Counted from the stretch's first letter, positions 17,233-26,336 are shown. The stretch: DNA of 56,051 nt from JAQCEJ01 sp040881995 (GCA_040881995.1 JBBECD010000249.1:1-56051), one strand, 5' to 3'. The notes: generated from the letters alone by a model not told the origin. Program-made: numbers and translations.

Positions 17233-18522
17233 TCACCCCTTCGCCGCCAACCCGCTCAGCGTCCCCGTGCTCGAACCGAAACTCTCGGCTTCAATCCCCA
17301 GCCGTTGCAACATGCTGACATACAAATTGCACAACGGCGGAGGGTTCGCCGGGTCGAACGCCAGGTGGCCGGCGTGGTTGAAGCCCCCACCGGCGAAGAC
17401 GATGGGCATGTTCCTGGACGAGTGCGTGCTGCCGTCGCCTAAGTTGCTGCTGAAGAAAATCATCGTGCGGTCGAGCAGGGTTTCGTCTTCTTCTTTGGTC
17501 TCTTTCAGCTTCTTGAGGAGATCGCGGAAGGTGTCCATCTTCGCGATTTCGATACTTTTGAGCTGCTCGATCTTGGTCGGATCTTTGCCGTGGTGCGAGA
17601 GGTCGTGGTGGCCGAGCGAGACGCCGGGGATGGGTGGGACCAGGCTTGTGCCCAAGAGCAGCATCGTGATCAACCGCGTCGAATCGGTTTGGATCGCCAG
17701 ATGGATGAGGTCGAACATCAGCTTGTTCTTGCCGATGAGATCGGCGGAGTTCAGGTTGTTCTCAGGCGGCGGGACATCAACGACCGGCTTCGGTTTCTTC
17801 GACCATTCTTCGGCGATCACCATCCGCTGTTCGAGGTCGCGGACGCTCGTGTAATATTCATCGAGTTTTTCGCGGTCGCGCACGCCGAGCGCGGGCTGCA
17901 TTTTTTTCGACCGCTCGCGGACCGTATCGAGAATGCTCTGCCCGTCGCGCAGCCGCCGTTTCTGGGCGGCGACTTCGTCGGGCCGGCCTTCGAGAAACAT
18001 TCGCGCGAAGATCGACGAGGGATACAGATCGGGAGGGACGAGGGCCCCGCTTTGCGTCCACGATAATCCAAAGCCTTCGGCGGAGAGCGACAAACTCGCG
18101 AACCGCGTCAACCCGCCGATCTGCTCGGCGGCGAACTGATCGACCGAGATGCTGTTGCGGAAGCCTGCGCGAATCTCGGGATGCGGGGCTCCGGTGAGGT
18201 AACTGAAGATCGAATCGTGACTCGACCCGACGTCGGGATGCGAGAGCCCCGAGATCACGGTGTAGTCGTCGCGAAATTCGTCGATGACGTCGAGATAAGG
18301 GGTCGCTTTGTAGTCCTTGCCCGTTTGCTCCGGGAAAAAATATTCCGGATGCAACCCCAGCGGCGTGCAGAGGCAAACCATCCGCCGGGGCGTTTGTTGT
18401 TTTTCGCCGGCCTTGAGCCGGGGTGCGAGCGATTCGAGCAGCGGGAGAGCGAGCGTCACCCCGGCGGCTTTGAGGAAGCGTCGTCGATTCAGTTGGTGAT
18501 GCGGCTGCGTAAACATTGTCAT
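17233..18522 (-). CDS. DUF1552 protein (secreted)
   Basis: A 429-residue DUF1552 protein, a planctomycete/verrucomicrobial family of unknown reaction. The N-terminus carries a twin-arginine-like leader, LNRRRFLKAAGVTLALPLLE. Family landmarks: MVCLCTPLGLHPEYFFP, YTVISGLSHPDVGSSHDS, ISVDQFAAEQIG, LDEYYTSVRDLEQRM and a C-terminal FFSSNLGDGSTHSSRNMPIV. ATG 18522 is chosen because it gives the leader directly; the frame extends to 18591 without meaning. The DUF1592 gene lies upstream on the same strand; the two families almost always occur as a pair and are presumably co-transcribed and functionally linked at the cell surface or periplasm. Confidence 0.88.
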   Translation of the reverse strand: MTMFTQPHHQLNRRRFLKAAGVTLALPLLESLAPRLKAGEKQQTPRRMVCLCTPLGLHPEYFFPEQTGKDYKATPYLDVIDEFRDDYTVISGLSHPDVGSSHDSIFSYLTGAPHPEIRAGFRNSISVDQFAAEQIGGLTRFASLSLSAEGFGLSWTQSGALVPPDLYPSSIFARMFLEGRPDEVAAQKRRLRDGQSILDTVRERSKKMQPALGVRDREKLDEYYTSVRDLEQRMVIAEEWSKKPKPVVDVPPPENNLNSADLIGKNKLMFDLIHLAIQTDSTRLITMLLLGTSLVPPIPGVSLGHHDLSHHGKDPTKIEQLKSIEIAKMDTFRDLLKKLKETKEEDETLLDRTMIFFSSNLGDGSTHSSRNMPIVFAGGGFNHAGHLAFDPANPPPLCNLYVSMLQRLGIEAESFGSSTGTLSGLAAKG

Positions 18523-18548
18523 GTTGAACTCGCTTCTAAAAAATGATG

Positions 18549-18625
18549 TCACGCGAAGGCGCAAAGGAAAGACAGGACAACCCGAATGCATTTTTAATCC
18601 TTCGCGCCTTTGCGCCTTCGCGTGA
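18549..18625. repeat. perfect 19-bp inverted repeat between DUF1592 and DUF1552 genes
   Basis: TCACGCGAAGGCGCAAAGG at 18549-18567 is exactly complementary to 18607-18625, with a 39-base spacer. The same GCGAAGGCGCAAAGG sequence occurs widely in bacterial intergenic regions. It may act as a partial terminator or mRNA stabiliser between the two genes. Confidence 0.7.
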
Positions 18626-18637
18626 GCCCCTGTCTTT

Positions 18638-21070
18638 CTATTTCATCTGAAACAAATCACTCGCCACAATTTCGTGAATTAGCGAGCGAAACCCGTCGTT
18701 CTTTTCATGGATGTTTTCGACGATGGCGTCGATGTGTGGTCGATCGGACGGCGTCGGCGGGCCGCCGGTGGCGTAGGTGATGAGCTTGGTCGTCAGCGCG
18801 CGGGCGAATTGGTCTTTATCATCGAGCAGCAGTTGCTTGAACTCGTCGATGTTCGCGAACGCCCGGCCATCGGGTAGGATGTCGGAGGGATCGACCGCGA
18901 GATCGAGATAAACTTTGCGGCCATTGAACTCGACGATTTCCGCATCGCGTCGCCAGCCGGCGAAGCGGTATTTCTCGCGGTAGCCGCCGATGACGTCGAA
19001 ACTTTCGAGCGCAAATCCCGGCGGATCGATCTGCTGATGACAACTCGCGCACGCGGCGGACTCGCGATGCTTTGCCAGTTGCTCGCGGATCGTCGTCGCG
19101 CCGCGGATGTCGGGTTCGAGCGCGGCGACGTCGGCCGGCGGACGGGGAGGGGTGACGCCGAGAATCCGTTCGAGCACCCAGGCCCCCCGAATCACCGGTG
19201 AGGTGCTGGTGCCGTTCGCCGTCACTTTAAGGACGCCGGCCATCGTCAGCACGCCGCCGCGATGACTCTCGGGCGGCAACATCGTTTTCTGAAATTCCCA
19301 GCCGTCGACGCCTGCAATGCCGTAATGTTTTGCCAGCCGGCCGTTGAGCATCGTGAAGTCGGAGGCGATGAAATTGGCGATGCTGAGATCGTCTTTGAGC
19401 AGTTCGGCGAAGAACAATTCCGCCTCGCGGACCATCGATTCTTTCAGCATGTCGTCGAATTCGGGATAGACGAGAATGCTCGGCGTGGTGAAGTCGATGT
19501 CGCGCAGTTGCAGCCATTGGCCGACGAAATTGTGCGCGAACCGCTGCGATTTGGGATCGTCGAGCATGCGTTCGATCTGTTGGTGCAGCACGGTCGACGA
19601 TTCATCACCGGCAAGTTTCCCCTCCTCGGCGAGCGTGAAGAGTTCATCATCGGGCATGCTGCTCCAGAGGAAGTAGCTTAACCGGCTGGCAAGTGCGAAA
19701 TCGTCCAGCCGGCCCGGTGTTTCGCGGAGAAACAGAAAATCGGGCGAGACGAGCATCGCCGTGAGTGCCACCCTCACCGACTGCTCGAACGATTGTCCCT
19801 CGGCGAGTTTGGTTTCGACGAGACCGACGTAGGGCTGGATGTCATCGTCGGTGACCGCGCGGCGAAAGGCCCGGCGGGCGAAGTTTCGCAGGATCCAATC
19901 GGCATCAACGAGCGGATCGTTTGAGACGACTTCCATGCGATCGCTGCGGTTGTAAACCGGCGCTGACGCCTGCGGCAGATCGCCGAAGATGCGGCGATGG
20001 CTCTCGGGGGGCCAGTCATCGTGCAGCGGCCCTTCGACTTCGACCCAGTCGATCGCCACGCCCGGCCCCGTATAATCGTCGGCTCCGATGGTGTTGACCG
20101 TATTGGCATGGGCCAGATCGTACGGCAAAATGCGAATCGTCTCGCGGGCTTGCAGCGAATCGGTGAATTCGACGATGCGTGTTTCACCGGCAGGGGCGTC
20201 GAAGTAGTCGACGAGATGCGGCTTGCCGGTCATCAGCATCAGCCCGGCATCGACGCGAAATGTCATCGGCTTGCCGTCGCTTTGGATGCCCGACGTCGCG
20301 ATGCGAAAGCGATAGTCGCCGCGGTCGGTAGGATAAAACGGCGAGAGCGAAACCGCATTCCACGCCGACGAGCTGAAGAGCACAACGCGGCCGTCGTCGG
20401 ATTTGCGATAGACGCTCTCGGTGGACGATCTGATCTGATGCGAGTCCTGCAACGTGTACCGCTGCTTGATGATCGCCGGCTGCGGACCGTTGGTGATCGC
20501 CGCATCGAGGGCGACGTCTGCCGCTTCGAGATAGCGTTCGAGCAGAAACGACGAGATGTGCAGTGCGTCGCCGACGTTATCGAAACCGTCTGAAGAACTG
20601 TCGAGCGGCAGCAGGTCTTGAAGCGCGACGTTCACGCCGAGCAGATCGCGGATGGTCTGCTCGTATTCGGTGCGATTGAGGCGACGGAGGACGACGCGGC
20701 CCTGAGTGGCGCGTTCGACGATTTCGGCGTCGCGGATGTGAGCCGTGATCCAGTCGGTGAGGAACTGGCGTTCGTCAGCCGACGGTTGAGGTTTCTCTTC
20801 AGGGGGCATCTCGCCGGATTGAAGGTGGTCGAGCACGTTTTGCCACGGTTTTCGCTGCGCATCGCCCGTGAATTCGGCGGCGAGAGTTTCAAGGTTGAGA
20901 TCGCCTTGGGGTTTCTCGCCCTGATGGCAGGTGAAGCAGTAACGTGTGAGGAGAGGCTGGATGGATTCTTTGAAGGTGTCGCCGGCGAAGGCGGCGGACC
21001 GGTTTAAGGCGACCAGCAGAATCAAAACGACACACGTCGCTCTCGACCGCGATGACGACAATCGGATCAT
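18638..21070 (-). CDS. DUF1592-family protein with cytochrome-like CxxCH motifs (PSCyt1/DUF1587/1592/1588/1585)
   Basis: An 810-residue secreted protein of the multi-domain planctomycete type. A signal peptide covers residues 1-26. ESIQPLLTRYCFTCH near 35-49 is the c-type-cytochrome-like PSCyt1 motif; RLNRTEYEQTIRDLLGV near 130 is DUF1587; LASRLSYFLWSSMPDDEL near 460 is DUF1592; HRGGVLTMAGVL near 600 and ASCHQQIDPPGFALESFD near 665 are DUF1588; and the C-terminal LITYATGGPPTPSDRPHI is DUF1585. It presumably carries one or two haems and works with the DUF1552 partner outside the cytoplasm; substrate unknown. ATG 21070 with GGAG upstream is preferred over 21085. Confidence 0.9.
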   Translation of the reverse strand: MIRLSSSRSRATCVVLILLVALNRSAAFAGDTFKESIQPLLTRYCFTCHQGEKPQGDLNLETLAAEFTGDAQRKPWQNVLDHLQSGEMPPEEKPQPSADERQFLTDWITAHIRDAEIVERATQGRVVLRRLNRTEYEQTIRDLLGVNVALQDLLPLDSSSDGFDNVGDALHISSFLLERYLEAADVALDAAITNGPQPAIIKQRYTLQDSHQIRSSTESVYRKSDDGRVVLFSSSAWNAVSLSPFYPTDRGDYRFRIATSGIQSDGKPMTFRVDAGLMLMTGKPHLVDYFDAPAGETRIVEFTDSLQARETIRILPYDLAHANTVNTIGADDYTGPGVAIDWVEVEGPLHDDWPPESHRRIFGDLPQASAPVYNRSDRMEVVSNDPLVDADWILRNFARRAFRRAVTDDDIQPYVGLVETKLAEGQSFEQSVRVALTAMLVSPDFLFLRETPGRLDDFALASRLSYFLWSSMPDDELFTLAEEGKLAGDESSTVLHQQIERMLDDPKSQRFAHNFVGQWLQLRDIDFTTPSILVYPEFDDMLKESMVREAELFFAELLKDDLSIANFIASDFTMLNGRLAKHYGIAGVDGWEFQKTMLPPESHRGGVLTMAGVLKVTANGTSTSPVIRGAWVLERILGVTPPRPPADVAALEPDIRGATTIREQLAKHRESAACASCHQQIDPPGFALESFDVIGGYREKYRFAGWRRDAEIVEFNGRKVYLDLAVDPSDILPDGRAFANIDEFKQLLLDDKDQFARALTTKLITYATGGPPTPSDRPHIDAIVENIHEKNDGFRSLIHEIVASDLFQMK

Positions 21071-21283
21071 GCTTAAAGTCTCCACCGAGGGGTTCTGCGT
21101 GCGATACCAATAAGTCTAACACCATCGAGGGGTAGAAGCGAACGAAAGTGACAGATGGCGTCGTATTCGGAGACACACTGCGATTGACACGATTCAGATT
21201 CAAGCGAAAATCCGTTCTTGTGCAGCAACGCCTCAGACCAGTTCATGGCGACAGCGTCACCACTCTGATTTGAAGGAGGAATC

Positions 21284-22069
21284 GTGCGGATGCTATCTCT
21301 CGCAATTGTTATCTTGGCAGTGTCCGGGCCAGTTCACGCCGAAGAAGGCGAACTGCCGGCGATGACGGCCCCGCATGAAGCCCTGCAACACTGGCTCGAT
21401 GCGTGCCGAGGGGTCTCGTCCGTTCGCGGCAATGTTTGCATTTTTCGCTACAATCATACGTGGCACAAACAGTCGAGGTCCACCGGGCAATTCGGCTATC
21501 GCAGCGGTTCGCATGGATTCATCAGAGCAGTGTCTGATGAAGAACTTTCTGACCGCGCCTACAAGAGATATCGAGGAACGCCATACAGTTTCGAGCAAAA
21601 ACCAGTCGATCACTTTCGCTGGTTTGAAGATCATGTCCTGTTGATCGACGAGGAACACCAGATGATTGTGGAATTTCCCATCACACTCATCGATGCGGAT
21701 GGCACGCTGTTTGCCGGTCTGAAGAGCATGGATCACATATATCCGTTTCTTCCCGGCATACTCAACCAGCGCGGAATTGATCAGTTTTCCTTCAAGGTCA
21801 CTCGAGAGACTCCGAATGAGATTTATCTGAGGGCCACACCAAATCCCGAGTCCCATTTCCGAAGAAATTGCGACTCGTTCGATCTGATACTGAAAAAAGA
21901 TCCGTGGCGGCTTTATGCCGTGCGTTGCACCGGCATCGATTACGAGACAGTCTTGGTTTTCTCGGACGTGGAGTTCGATCCACCGCTGTGGGATGAGCCT
22001 GATCTGAGCGGTTACCGAAGCGACACATCGCCAAACAAAGGAGAAAATCGAAACGCCGGCGATGAATGA
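21284..22069 (+). CDS. secreted LolA-like / TIGR03009-like protein
   Basis: A 261-residue protein with a signal peptide (MRMLSLAIVILAVSGPVHAEE). The mature part, LQHWLDACRGVSSVRGNVCI, then VLLIDEEHQMIVEFP and PNEIYLRATPNPESHF, resembles the beta-rich lipoprotein-carrier-like domain common in planctomycete secreted proteins (TIGR03009 type), but I place it by pattern only. AAGGAGG lies 6 bases before GTG 21284, which is therefore preferred to ATG 21290. It stands alone, divergent from the DUF1592 gene. Confidence 0.6.
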   Translation: MRMLSLAIVILAVSGPVHAEEGELPAMTAPHEALQHWLDACRGVSSVRGNVCIFRYNHTWHKQSRSTGQFGYRSGSHGFIRAVSDEELSDRAYKRYRGTPYSFEQKPVDHFRWFEDHVLLIDEEHQMIVEFPITLIDADGTLFAGLKSMDHIYPFLPGILNQRGIDQFSFKVTRETPNEIYLRATPNPESHFRRNCDSFDLILKKDPWRLYAVRCTGIDYETVLVFSDVEFDPPLWDEPDLSGYRSDTSPNKGENRNAGDE

Positions 22070-22101
22070 TCGCCCTGCCGAGCTTGAAGAAAAGATCAGT
22101 T

Positions 22102-22425
22102 TTACTCGGCGAACATCTGACCGAGAATATTCAACGCCGATTGTTGCGTTGATTTGCCGATTCGGCCGAGGCGTTTTCGCAGGCGTTGTTTATCGATGGT
22201 GCGGAGCTGGTCGAGGACGATCTGTGCCGATTCGCCTTGAAAACGGCAACTGACGCGCGTGGGATAATTCCGTGTCATGGTCGTCATTGGTGCGACAATC
22301 ACCGTGGCGATATGACGGTTCATTTCATCGGGCGACACGACGACGCAGGGGCGGGTTTTCTGGATTTCGTAGCCCACCGTCGGATCGAGGTTGATGAGAT
22401 AAACGTCGAACCGCTTGATTACCAT
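22102..22425 (-). CDS. mazF: MazF/PemK-family toxin endoribonuclease
   Basis: A 107-residue MazF-family protein: VIKRFDVYLINLDPTVGYEI, then KTRPCVVVSPDEMNRH, VIVAPMTT and a C-terminal VLDQLRTIDKQRL. These toxins cleave mRNA at short sequences. ATG 22425 overlaps the antitoxin stop (ATGGTAA), a sign of translational coupling; a GTG at 22431 is in frame as well. Antitoxin gene directly upstream. Confidence 0.9.
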   Translation of the reverse strand: MVIKRFDVYLINLDPTVGYEIQKTRPCVVVSPDEMNRHIATVIVAPMTTMTRNYPTRVSCRFQGESAQIVLDQLRTIDKQRLRKRLGRIGKSTQQSALNILGQMFAE

Positions 22426-22676
22426 GTCCACTCATCCTCGTCCCATTGCGTGGGAGTGGATTCGTCGAGAAGTTTGTCGTCCCCCCGCTCCGCCATCACC
22501 TGAAACTGCCGGTCCCAGTTAGCTCGCGGCCGGGTCGCCGAGCGGATGACGATCTGATCGTCCTCGACGCTGATCTCGACCTCGCCCGACAGCGAAACCT
22601 GATCGAGCAGGAGTTTGGGCAAGCGAACTCCGCGTGAATTGCCGATCTGGATGATTTGAGTCGTCACCGATTTCAT
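22419..22676 (-). CDS. mazE: MazE-family (AbrB fold) antitoxin
   Basis: An 85-residue protein with the AbrB/MazE DNA-binding swapped hairpin (IIQIGNSRGVRLPKLLLDQV, then VEISVEDDQIVIR) and an acidic, disordered-looking tail ending WDEDEWTW that would wrap the toxin. GGAGGAG lies a few bases before ATG 22676. First gene of a mazEF operon with its own promoter and dyad. Confidence 0.9.
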   Translation of the reverse strand: MKSVTTQIIQIGNSRGVRLPKLLLDQVSLSGEVEISVEDDQIVIRSATRPRANWDRQFQVMAERGDDKLLDESTPTQWDEDEWTW

Positions 22677-22696
22677 AAAACACTCCTCCCGGAAAA

Positions 22697-22733
22697 GTAA
22701 TCACATTGTAATTACCTCTCCGCGGCGTGTCAA
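22697..22733 (-). promoter_or_regulatory. mazEF promoter and operator-like dyad
   Basis: On the minus strand TTGACA (22728-22733) and TACAAT (22705-22710) are separated by exactly 17 bases, a near-perfect sigma-70 promoter. A dyad, GTAATCACATTGTAATTAC (22697-22715; 16 of 19 positions symmetrical), covers the -10 box, where MazE/MazEF binding would block transcription. Predicted start is about 20 bases before mazE. Confidence 0.7.
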
Positions 22734-22735
22734 TT

Positions 22736-22902
22736 CGGCGGGTGGCTGGGGCACTCGTCGGCGTGACGGCCCCAGTCTGCGGAATGCTGTGCATTACAAG
22801 AAATCGACTGGGGCCGTGGATGGGATTGTATGATCGATTGCCATTTGCGAAACTTTCGGTGTGTGGTGAGTGACGCCGTCCCTGCGCCCCAGCCACCCGC
22901 CG
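22736..22902. repeat. 167-bp nested inverted-repeat element
   Basis: Outer arms CGGCGGGTGGCTGGGGC (22736-22752) and its exact complement (22886-22902), and inner arms ACGGCCCCAGTC (22766-22777) and its exact complement (22806-22817). The element lies between mazEF and the deacetylase gene and has no reading frame of note. It looks like a MITE/REP-type mobile repeat. Confidence 0.65.
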
Positions 22903-22919
22903 CTGCTCTCGATTGCCCC

Positions 22920-23915
22920 TCACGCATACAACTGCGGCAGCGTCACGGTCGCCTGGAATTCCGGCAAGCGAATGTAACTCTCGACCGCGGCGCGGGGGAT
23001 GTCCAGCGGGTCGGCGTGATTGAGTTTCGCGTAGCCGCCGTAGAAACTGAAGGCCCAGCGGTAGCCGTATCGCTTCAGGTATTCGCGGGTGAATTCGTTG
23101 AATGCCTTTTGGTGGCCGACGGGGAAACTGAACGTCGTGATCGGCCTGCCGATTTCGGTCTCGATTCGCTCCTTGCAATGTTTGATTTCGACTTCCTGTT
23201 CGGGGGGCGTGAGCTGGCCGAGGATGTTGTGGCTCACGGTGTGTCCGCCGATCCCCATGTGCTGCGACATCTCGCGGACCATGTCCCACGTCATCCACAT
23301 GTCGCTCGCAAGTCCGGAGGAGCAGCGTCCGCTGCCGGTGAGATCGGCCAATGCACCGAGGTATTCCTCCGTCTCGGCGGCGGCGAGCGACTTGAACGTC
23401 TTGAGCAGCTTCACGATCGCCCGTTCGCGATCGGGTTCGTCAAAATCGATCTCGGCTCTCGTCCAGGCGTTATGCGGCAACTGATTCTTGCGGCTGCTGC
23501 GCACCATCCAGGCGATTTCGTCCCACCAGGAAACCTTCGGCTGATCGAGAAAACCGGTCGCGAGAAAGAATTGAGCGGGGACATTGTACGAGCGCAGAAT
23601 CGGATACGCCAACTCGTAATTGTCGCGGTAGCCGTCGTCGAAGGTAATCATCACATACCGGCCGGACTTGCGTTTGAAGAGATCGGGCAAGTCGCGTTCG
23701 CCGATGACGTCGAAGTTGAGCGAGAGGTAGCGCACCTGTTGTTCGAAGTCTTCGAGGCCGGCGCTCCACAGGCCCCAATCGAATAGAGAATCGCCATGCA
23801 CGCCGATGCGGTGATAATTGAGCACGACGAGTCCCGACCAGCGGTTGACGCGCCGGACGAGACCGTATCCCCCCAGCGTATCAATCGTGTTCGCGAGAAA
23901 TTCTTTCTTGCTCAT
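22920..23915 (-). CDS. polysaccharide deacetylase (NodB-type, CE4)
   Basis: A 331-residue carbohydrate esterase 4 family protein. VMITFDDGYRDNYE near residues 98-111 is NodB motif 1 (catalytic base and metal Asp), and GIGGHTVSHNILGQL near 225-239 is motif 2 with the two metal-binding histidines. SFPVGH near 270 matches motif 3 (usually SxPxG). It would remove acetyl groups from an N-acetylated glycan. ATG 23915 (GAAGAG upstream) is preferred to the 24020 opening. Last gene of a leftward cluster with asnB-like, carrier-protein, ligase, NAD-synthase-like and acyltransferase genes, resembling exosortase-associated EPS loci. Confidence 0.88.
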   Translation of the reverse strand: MSKKEFLANTIDTLGGYGLVRRVNRWSGLVVLNYHRIGVHGDSLFDWGLWSAGLEDFEQQVRYLSLNFDVIGERDLPDLFKRKSGRYVMITFDDGYRDNYELAYPILRSYNVPAQFFLATGFLDQPKVSWWDEIAWMVRSSRKNQLPHNAWTRAEIDFDEPDRERAIVKLLKTFKSLAAAETEEYLGALADLTGSGRCSSGLASDMWMTWDMVREMSQHMGIGGHTVSHNILGQLTPPEQEVEIKHCKERIETEIGRPITTFSFPVGHQKAFNEFTREYLKRYGYRWAFSFYGGYAKLNHADPLDIPRAAVESYIRLPEFQATVTLPQLYA

Positions 23916-23961
23916 GGGTTGCTCTTCATCATTGGTTTCGAAAAACATGCACGTCGTTGTT

Positions 23962-24999
23962 TCAGACGTCGATATCGCTGTCGGCCTTCGTGAAGTACCA
24001 GTGGGAGGAATCGAACACATTCACCGGAAGTTGTATTTTCTCGGGCATCACGAGAAGTTGCCGCTGGAACGGCCGGCGGTAAAATCCGAAGGCGTGCAAG
24101 CGATCGGCCAGCAGCGGCGAACCGAGATAGACCATCGTCACCGTATCGACCGGCTCTGTTCGCACCTGCTTCAAGAACGCCGTCAGCAGCCAGTCGAGCG
24201 ACGCCGCGTCGCGAAAGAACAGATCGGAGATCGTCAGTCCGCGGCCGATGACATGCGACACGACATAACCGAGAATCTCGCGGGGGCCGGCGGAAGCCAA
24301 TGCAAAAATGTCGAATTCGCGTTCGGGATGATCGCCGAAACGCCATTGCAGGTATTGCGCGTTCCGCTCGCCGACGATCGGGAATTGCCGGTGCGCCGCG
24401 TCCCACAGCCGATCAAACCGCCCGTCGAAACGATCGAGGCGTTCGACGGCGTAACGGCTCGGCACGCGCAGCCAGGTGTCGCGCGAGCGAAGTTTCAGCA
24501 TGCAGTCGACGAACAGCGTCGACGCACATGCCAGCGCCTTGGATTGAGTGTACTCGTGGAGCTTGGCGAACGAGCGAATCGGTTTGACCCAGCGTTCGAA
24601 CGTGCCAACCGCTTTGTAGCCGACCCGTTTGAGCACCCCTTCCGCTTGCGGACTCGGTACGCCGTACAATAATCCTTGAGCGTAACTTCCGAGTTGCGCG
24701 GCGAGATGGCGTTGCAAAGCGATCGCCGGTCCGACCGAGCGAAACGACGCATCGACGTTGAAATCGATGGTCTGCCCGACGATAAATTCCGCGTCACCGC
24801 AGTTCATGCGGCGTTGCATCAATCCCGCCGAACCGATGCGAGAACCGTCTGCATTCTGCAAAAACCAGTTGCGGGCGGCGCCCGATTGATACAACCACTG
24901 TTGACGGATCGTCCCCAAGTCCGGCAAGTTGCGCGACCAAAGCGCGAGCAACTCGGGATTTTGTGCGTCAGTGGTTTGTGGTTCGACGAGAAATGTCAT
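23962..24999 (-). CDS. GNAT/FemAB-like acyltransferase
   Basis: A 345-residue protein with GNAT-like organisation: an N-terminal half with AEFIVGQTIDFNVDASFRSV and GPAIALQRHLA (acyl-CoA binding type loop), and a second half with AQYLQWRFGDHPERE, DIFALASAGPREILGYVVSH and VTMVYLGSPLLADRLHAFGF. Similar proteins lie beside carrier-protein/ligase genes in EPS and exosortase clusters and are thought to transfer acyl or aminoacyl groups. No membrane segment. Ends 46 bases before the deacetylase gene, so the two are probably co-transcribed. Substrate unknown. Confidence 0.65.
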   Translation of the reverse strand: MTFLVEPQTTDAQNPELLALWSRNLPDLGTIRQQWLYQSGAARNWFLQNADGSRIGSAGLMQRRMNCGDAEFIVGQTIDFNVDASFRSVGPAIALQRHLAAQLGSYAQGLLYGVPSPQAEGVLKRVGYKAVGTFERWVKPIRSFAKLHEYTQSKALACASTLFVDCMLKLRSRDTWLRVPSRYAVERLDRFDGRFDRLWDAAHRQFPIVGERNAQYLQWRFGDHPEREFDIFALASAGPREILGYVVSHVIGRGLTISDLFFRDAASLDWLLTAFLKQVRTEPVDTVTMVYLGSPLLADRLHAFGFYRRPFQRQLLVMPEKIQLPVNVFDSSHWYFTKADSDIDV

Positions 25000-25004
25000 T
25001 TTAC

Positions 25005-25163
25005 TCTTTCTCCCTCTCCCTCCGGGAGAGGGCCGGGGTGAGGAGGCCTTTCCTTATCTGCTCTCGTTCCCAAGCTCCGCTTGGGAACGCAAGTCTTCGA
25101 AGCTCCGCTTCGCTGAGCGCGCAGCTAGCGCTCCGCTACGCAAAGCCTTCGCGTCGCGGCTAA
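25005..25163. repeat. cluster of palindromic repeats including family B copy 2
   Basis: Three elements in tandem: CCCTCTCCC/GGGAGAGGG hairpin (25012-25032), CGTTCCCAAG/CTTGGGAACG hairpin with a CTCCG loop (25065-25089), and the 40-bp family B repeat at 25124-25163, 37/40 identical to 8937-8976. The last element supplies the TAG stop of the NAD-synthase-like gene. Confidence 0.75.
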
Positions 25164-26155
25164 ACGTTTAATTCCGGAAACTCGATCGCGACTTGCGGTG
25201 CGAGATGCAGGTAACGTGTCGCTTTGCGTTTCGCCTCGATGTCGCCGTAGACGAGTTCGACTTGTTCGGCGGTCAACTTCGCCGCGGGGGCGACGATCTC
25301 CGCCGGGATGCCGTGGTTCTTGCCGAAGAGGCACAAATCGAGCACGTCGTACGGGACGGCGAAGTAAAACTCTTCTTGCGACTGCGGCAGCGAGTAGGTA
25401 TCGGTCGTCGGCGGACGCTGCCGAATGATCTCGGGGACGTCGAGCGCTTCGGCGAGCGCATAGACCTGCGTCTTGTAGAGATGAGCGATCGGTTTCAGAT
25501 CGGCGGCGCCGTCTCCCTGCTTGACGAAAAAGCCCTGATCGTATTCCAATCGATTCGGCGTGCCGATGACCGCAAAATTCAAACGATCGGCGTGAAAGTA
25601 TTCCATCATCTTGCGGCAGCGCTGCTTGAAGTTCGTGGCGGCGACAATAGTCTGATAAGCGCCGAGCGGCAGGCGTTTCTTGATCAGCTTGCCATCCGGC
25701 GATTGCACGACGACCGAGAAGAGACGGTAGCCCCCTTCTGTGAGTAGGTTCGGCAGGACGATTTTCGATTTGTAACCGGGGCCGTATTCGGGAACGACCT
25801 GGCGGATCGCTTCATCGCGGCGGCGGTAACAACCGGCTCCTTCCAGCAGCGGAGAGATGTTCTCGATCGTGGTCTCGACGCCGAGATGCTCGGCGAGATT
25901 TTCGGCGAGGATGAGCGAATCGTCGGCCGAATCGTGTTCGGGCATCATGATGCCGAAGACTTTGTCGGCCCCGAGAGCGCGCACGCAGAGCGCCGCACAG
26001 ACGCTGCTGTCGATTCCCCCCGAAAGGCCGAGCACGACGCCCTTTTTCTTCAAGGTGTGAAACACCGTCTGACGCATCCATTCGCCGAGTTTTTCGATCT
26101 CCGCGGCGTAATCGAGTCGCAGCATGTCGGCGGTGAATTTTGTTGTGGTTGTCAT
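25160..26155 (-). CDS. NAD(+) synthase-like ATP-dependent amidating enzyme
   Basis: A 331-residue member of the NAD synthase/ATP-pyrophosphatase family. The PP-loop VVLGLSGGIDSSVCAAL lies near residues 40-56, and KQGDGAADLKPIAHLYKTQV near 220 is the second family motif. NAD synthases of the ammonia type are about 245-275 residues; this one has an extra ~55-residue segment after ENISPLLEGAGCYRRRDEA and an atypical tail. Because it sits inside a carrier-protein/ligase/asparagine-synthase cluster, a dedicated amide-forming role is as likely as NAD biosynthesis. Start ATG 26155. Its stop is inside a dispersed repeat. Confidence 0.8.
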   Translation of the reverse strand: MTTTTKFTADMLRLDYAAEIEKLGEWMRQTVFHTLKKKGVVLGLSGGIDSSVCAALCVRALGADKVFGIMMPEHDSADDSLILAENLAEHLGVETTIENISPLLEGAGCYRRRDEAIRQVVPEYGPGYKSKIVLPNLLTEGGYRLFSVVVQSPDGKLIKKRLPLGAYQTIVAATNFKQRCRKMMEYFHADRLNFAVIGTPNRLEYDQGFFVKQGDGAADLKPIAHLYKTQVYALAEALDVPEIIRQRPPTTDTYSLPQSQEEFYFAVPYDVLDLCLFGKNHGIPAEIVAPAAKLTAEQVELVYGDIEAKRKATRYLHLAPQVAIEFPELNV

Positions 26156-26336
26156 CTTTTCGTTTCCATTCTGCGTGTTAGCAGCCTGTTGAAAATCGTT
26201 TTATCGTAACCCGAAACGTCAGTGAGGGGGATATCAGGCCGAGAACTTGCTGGTGCAATGCCCTCGCTCACGCTTCGGGTTGTGATGAAATGCATTTTCT
26301 ACGGGCGATTAGAAGCGATCGGCCACCCATCGCCTG

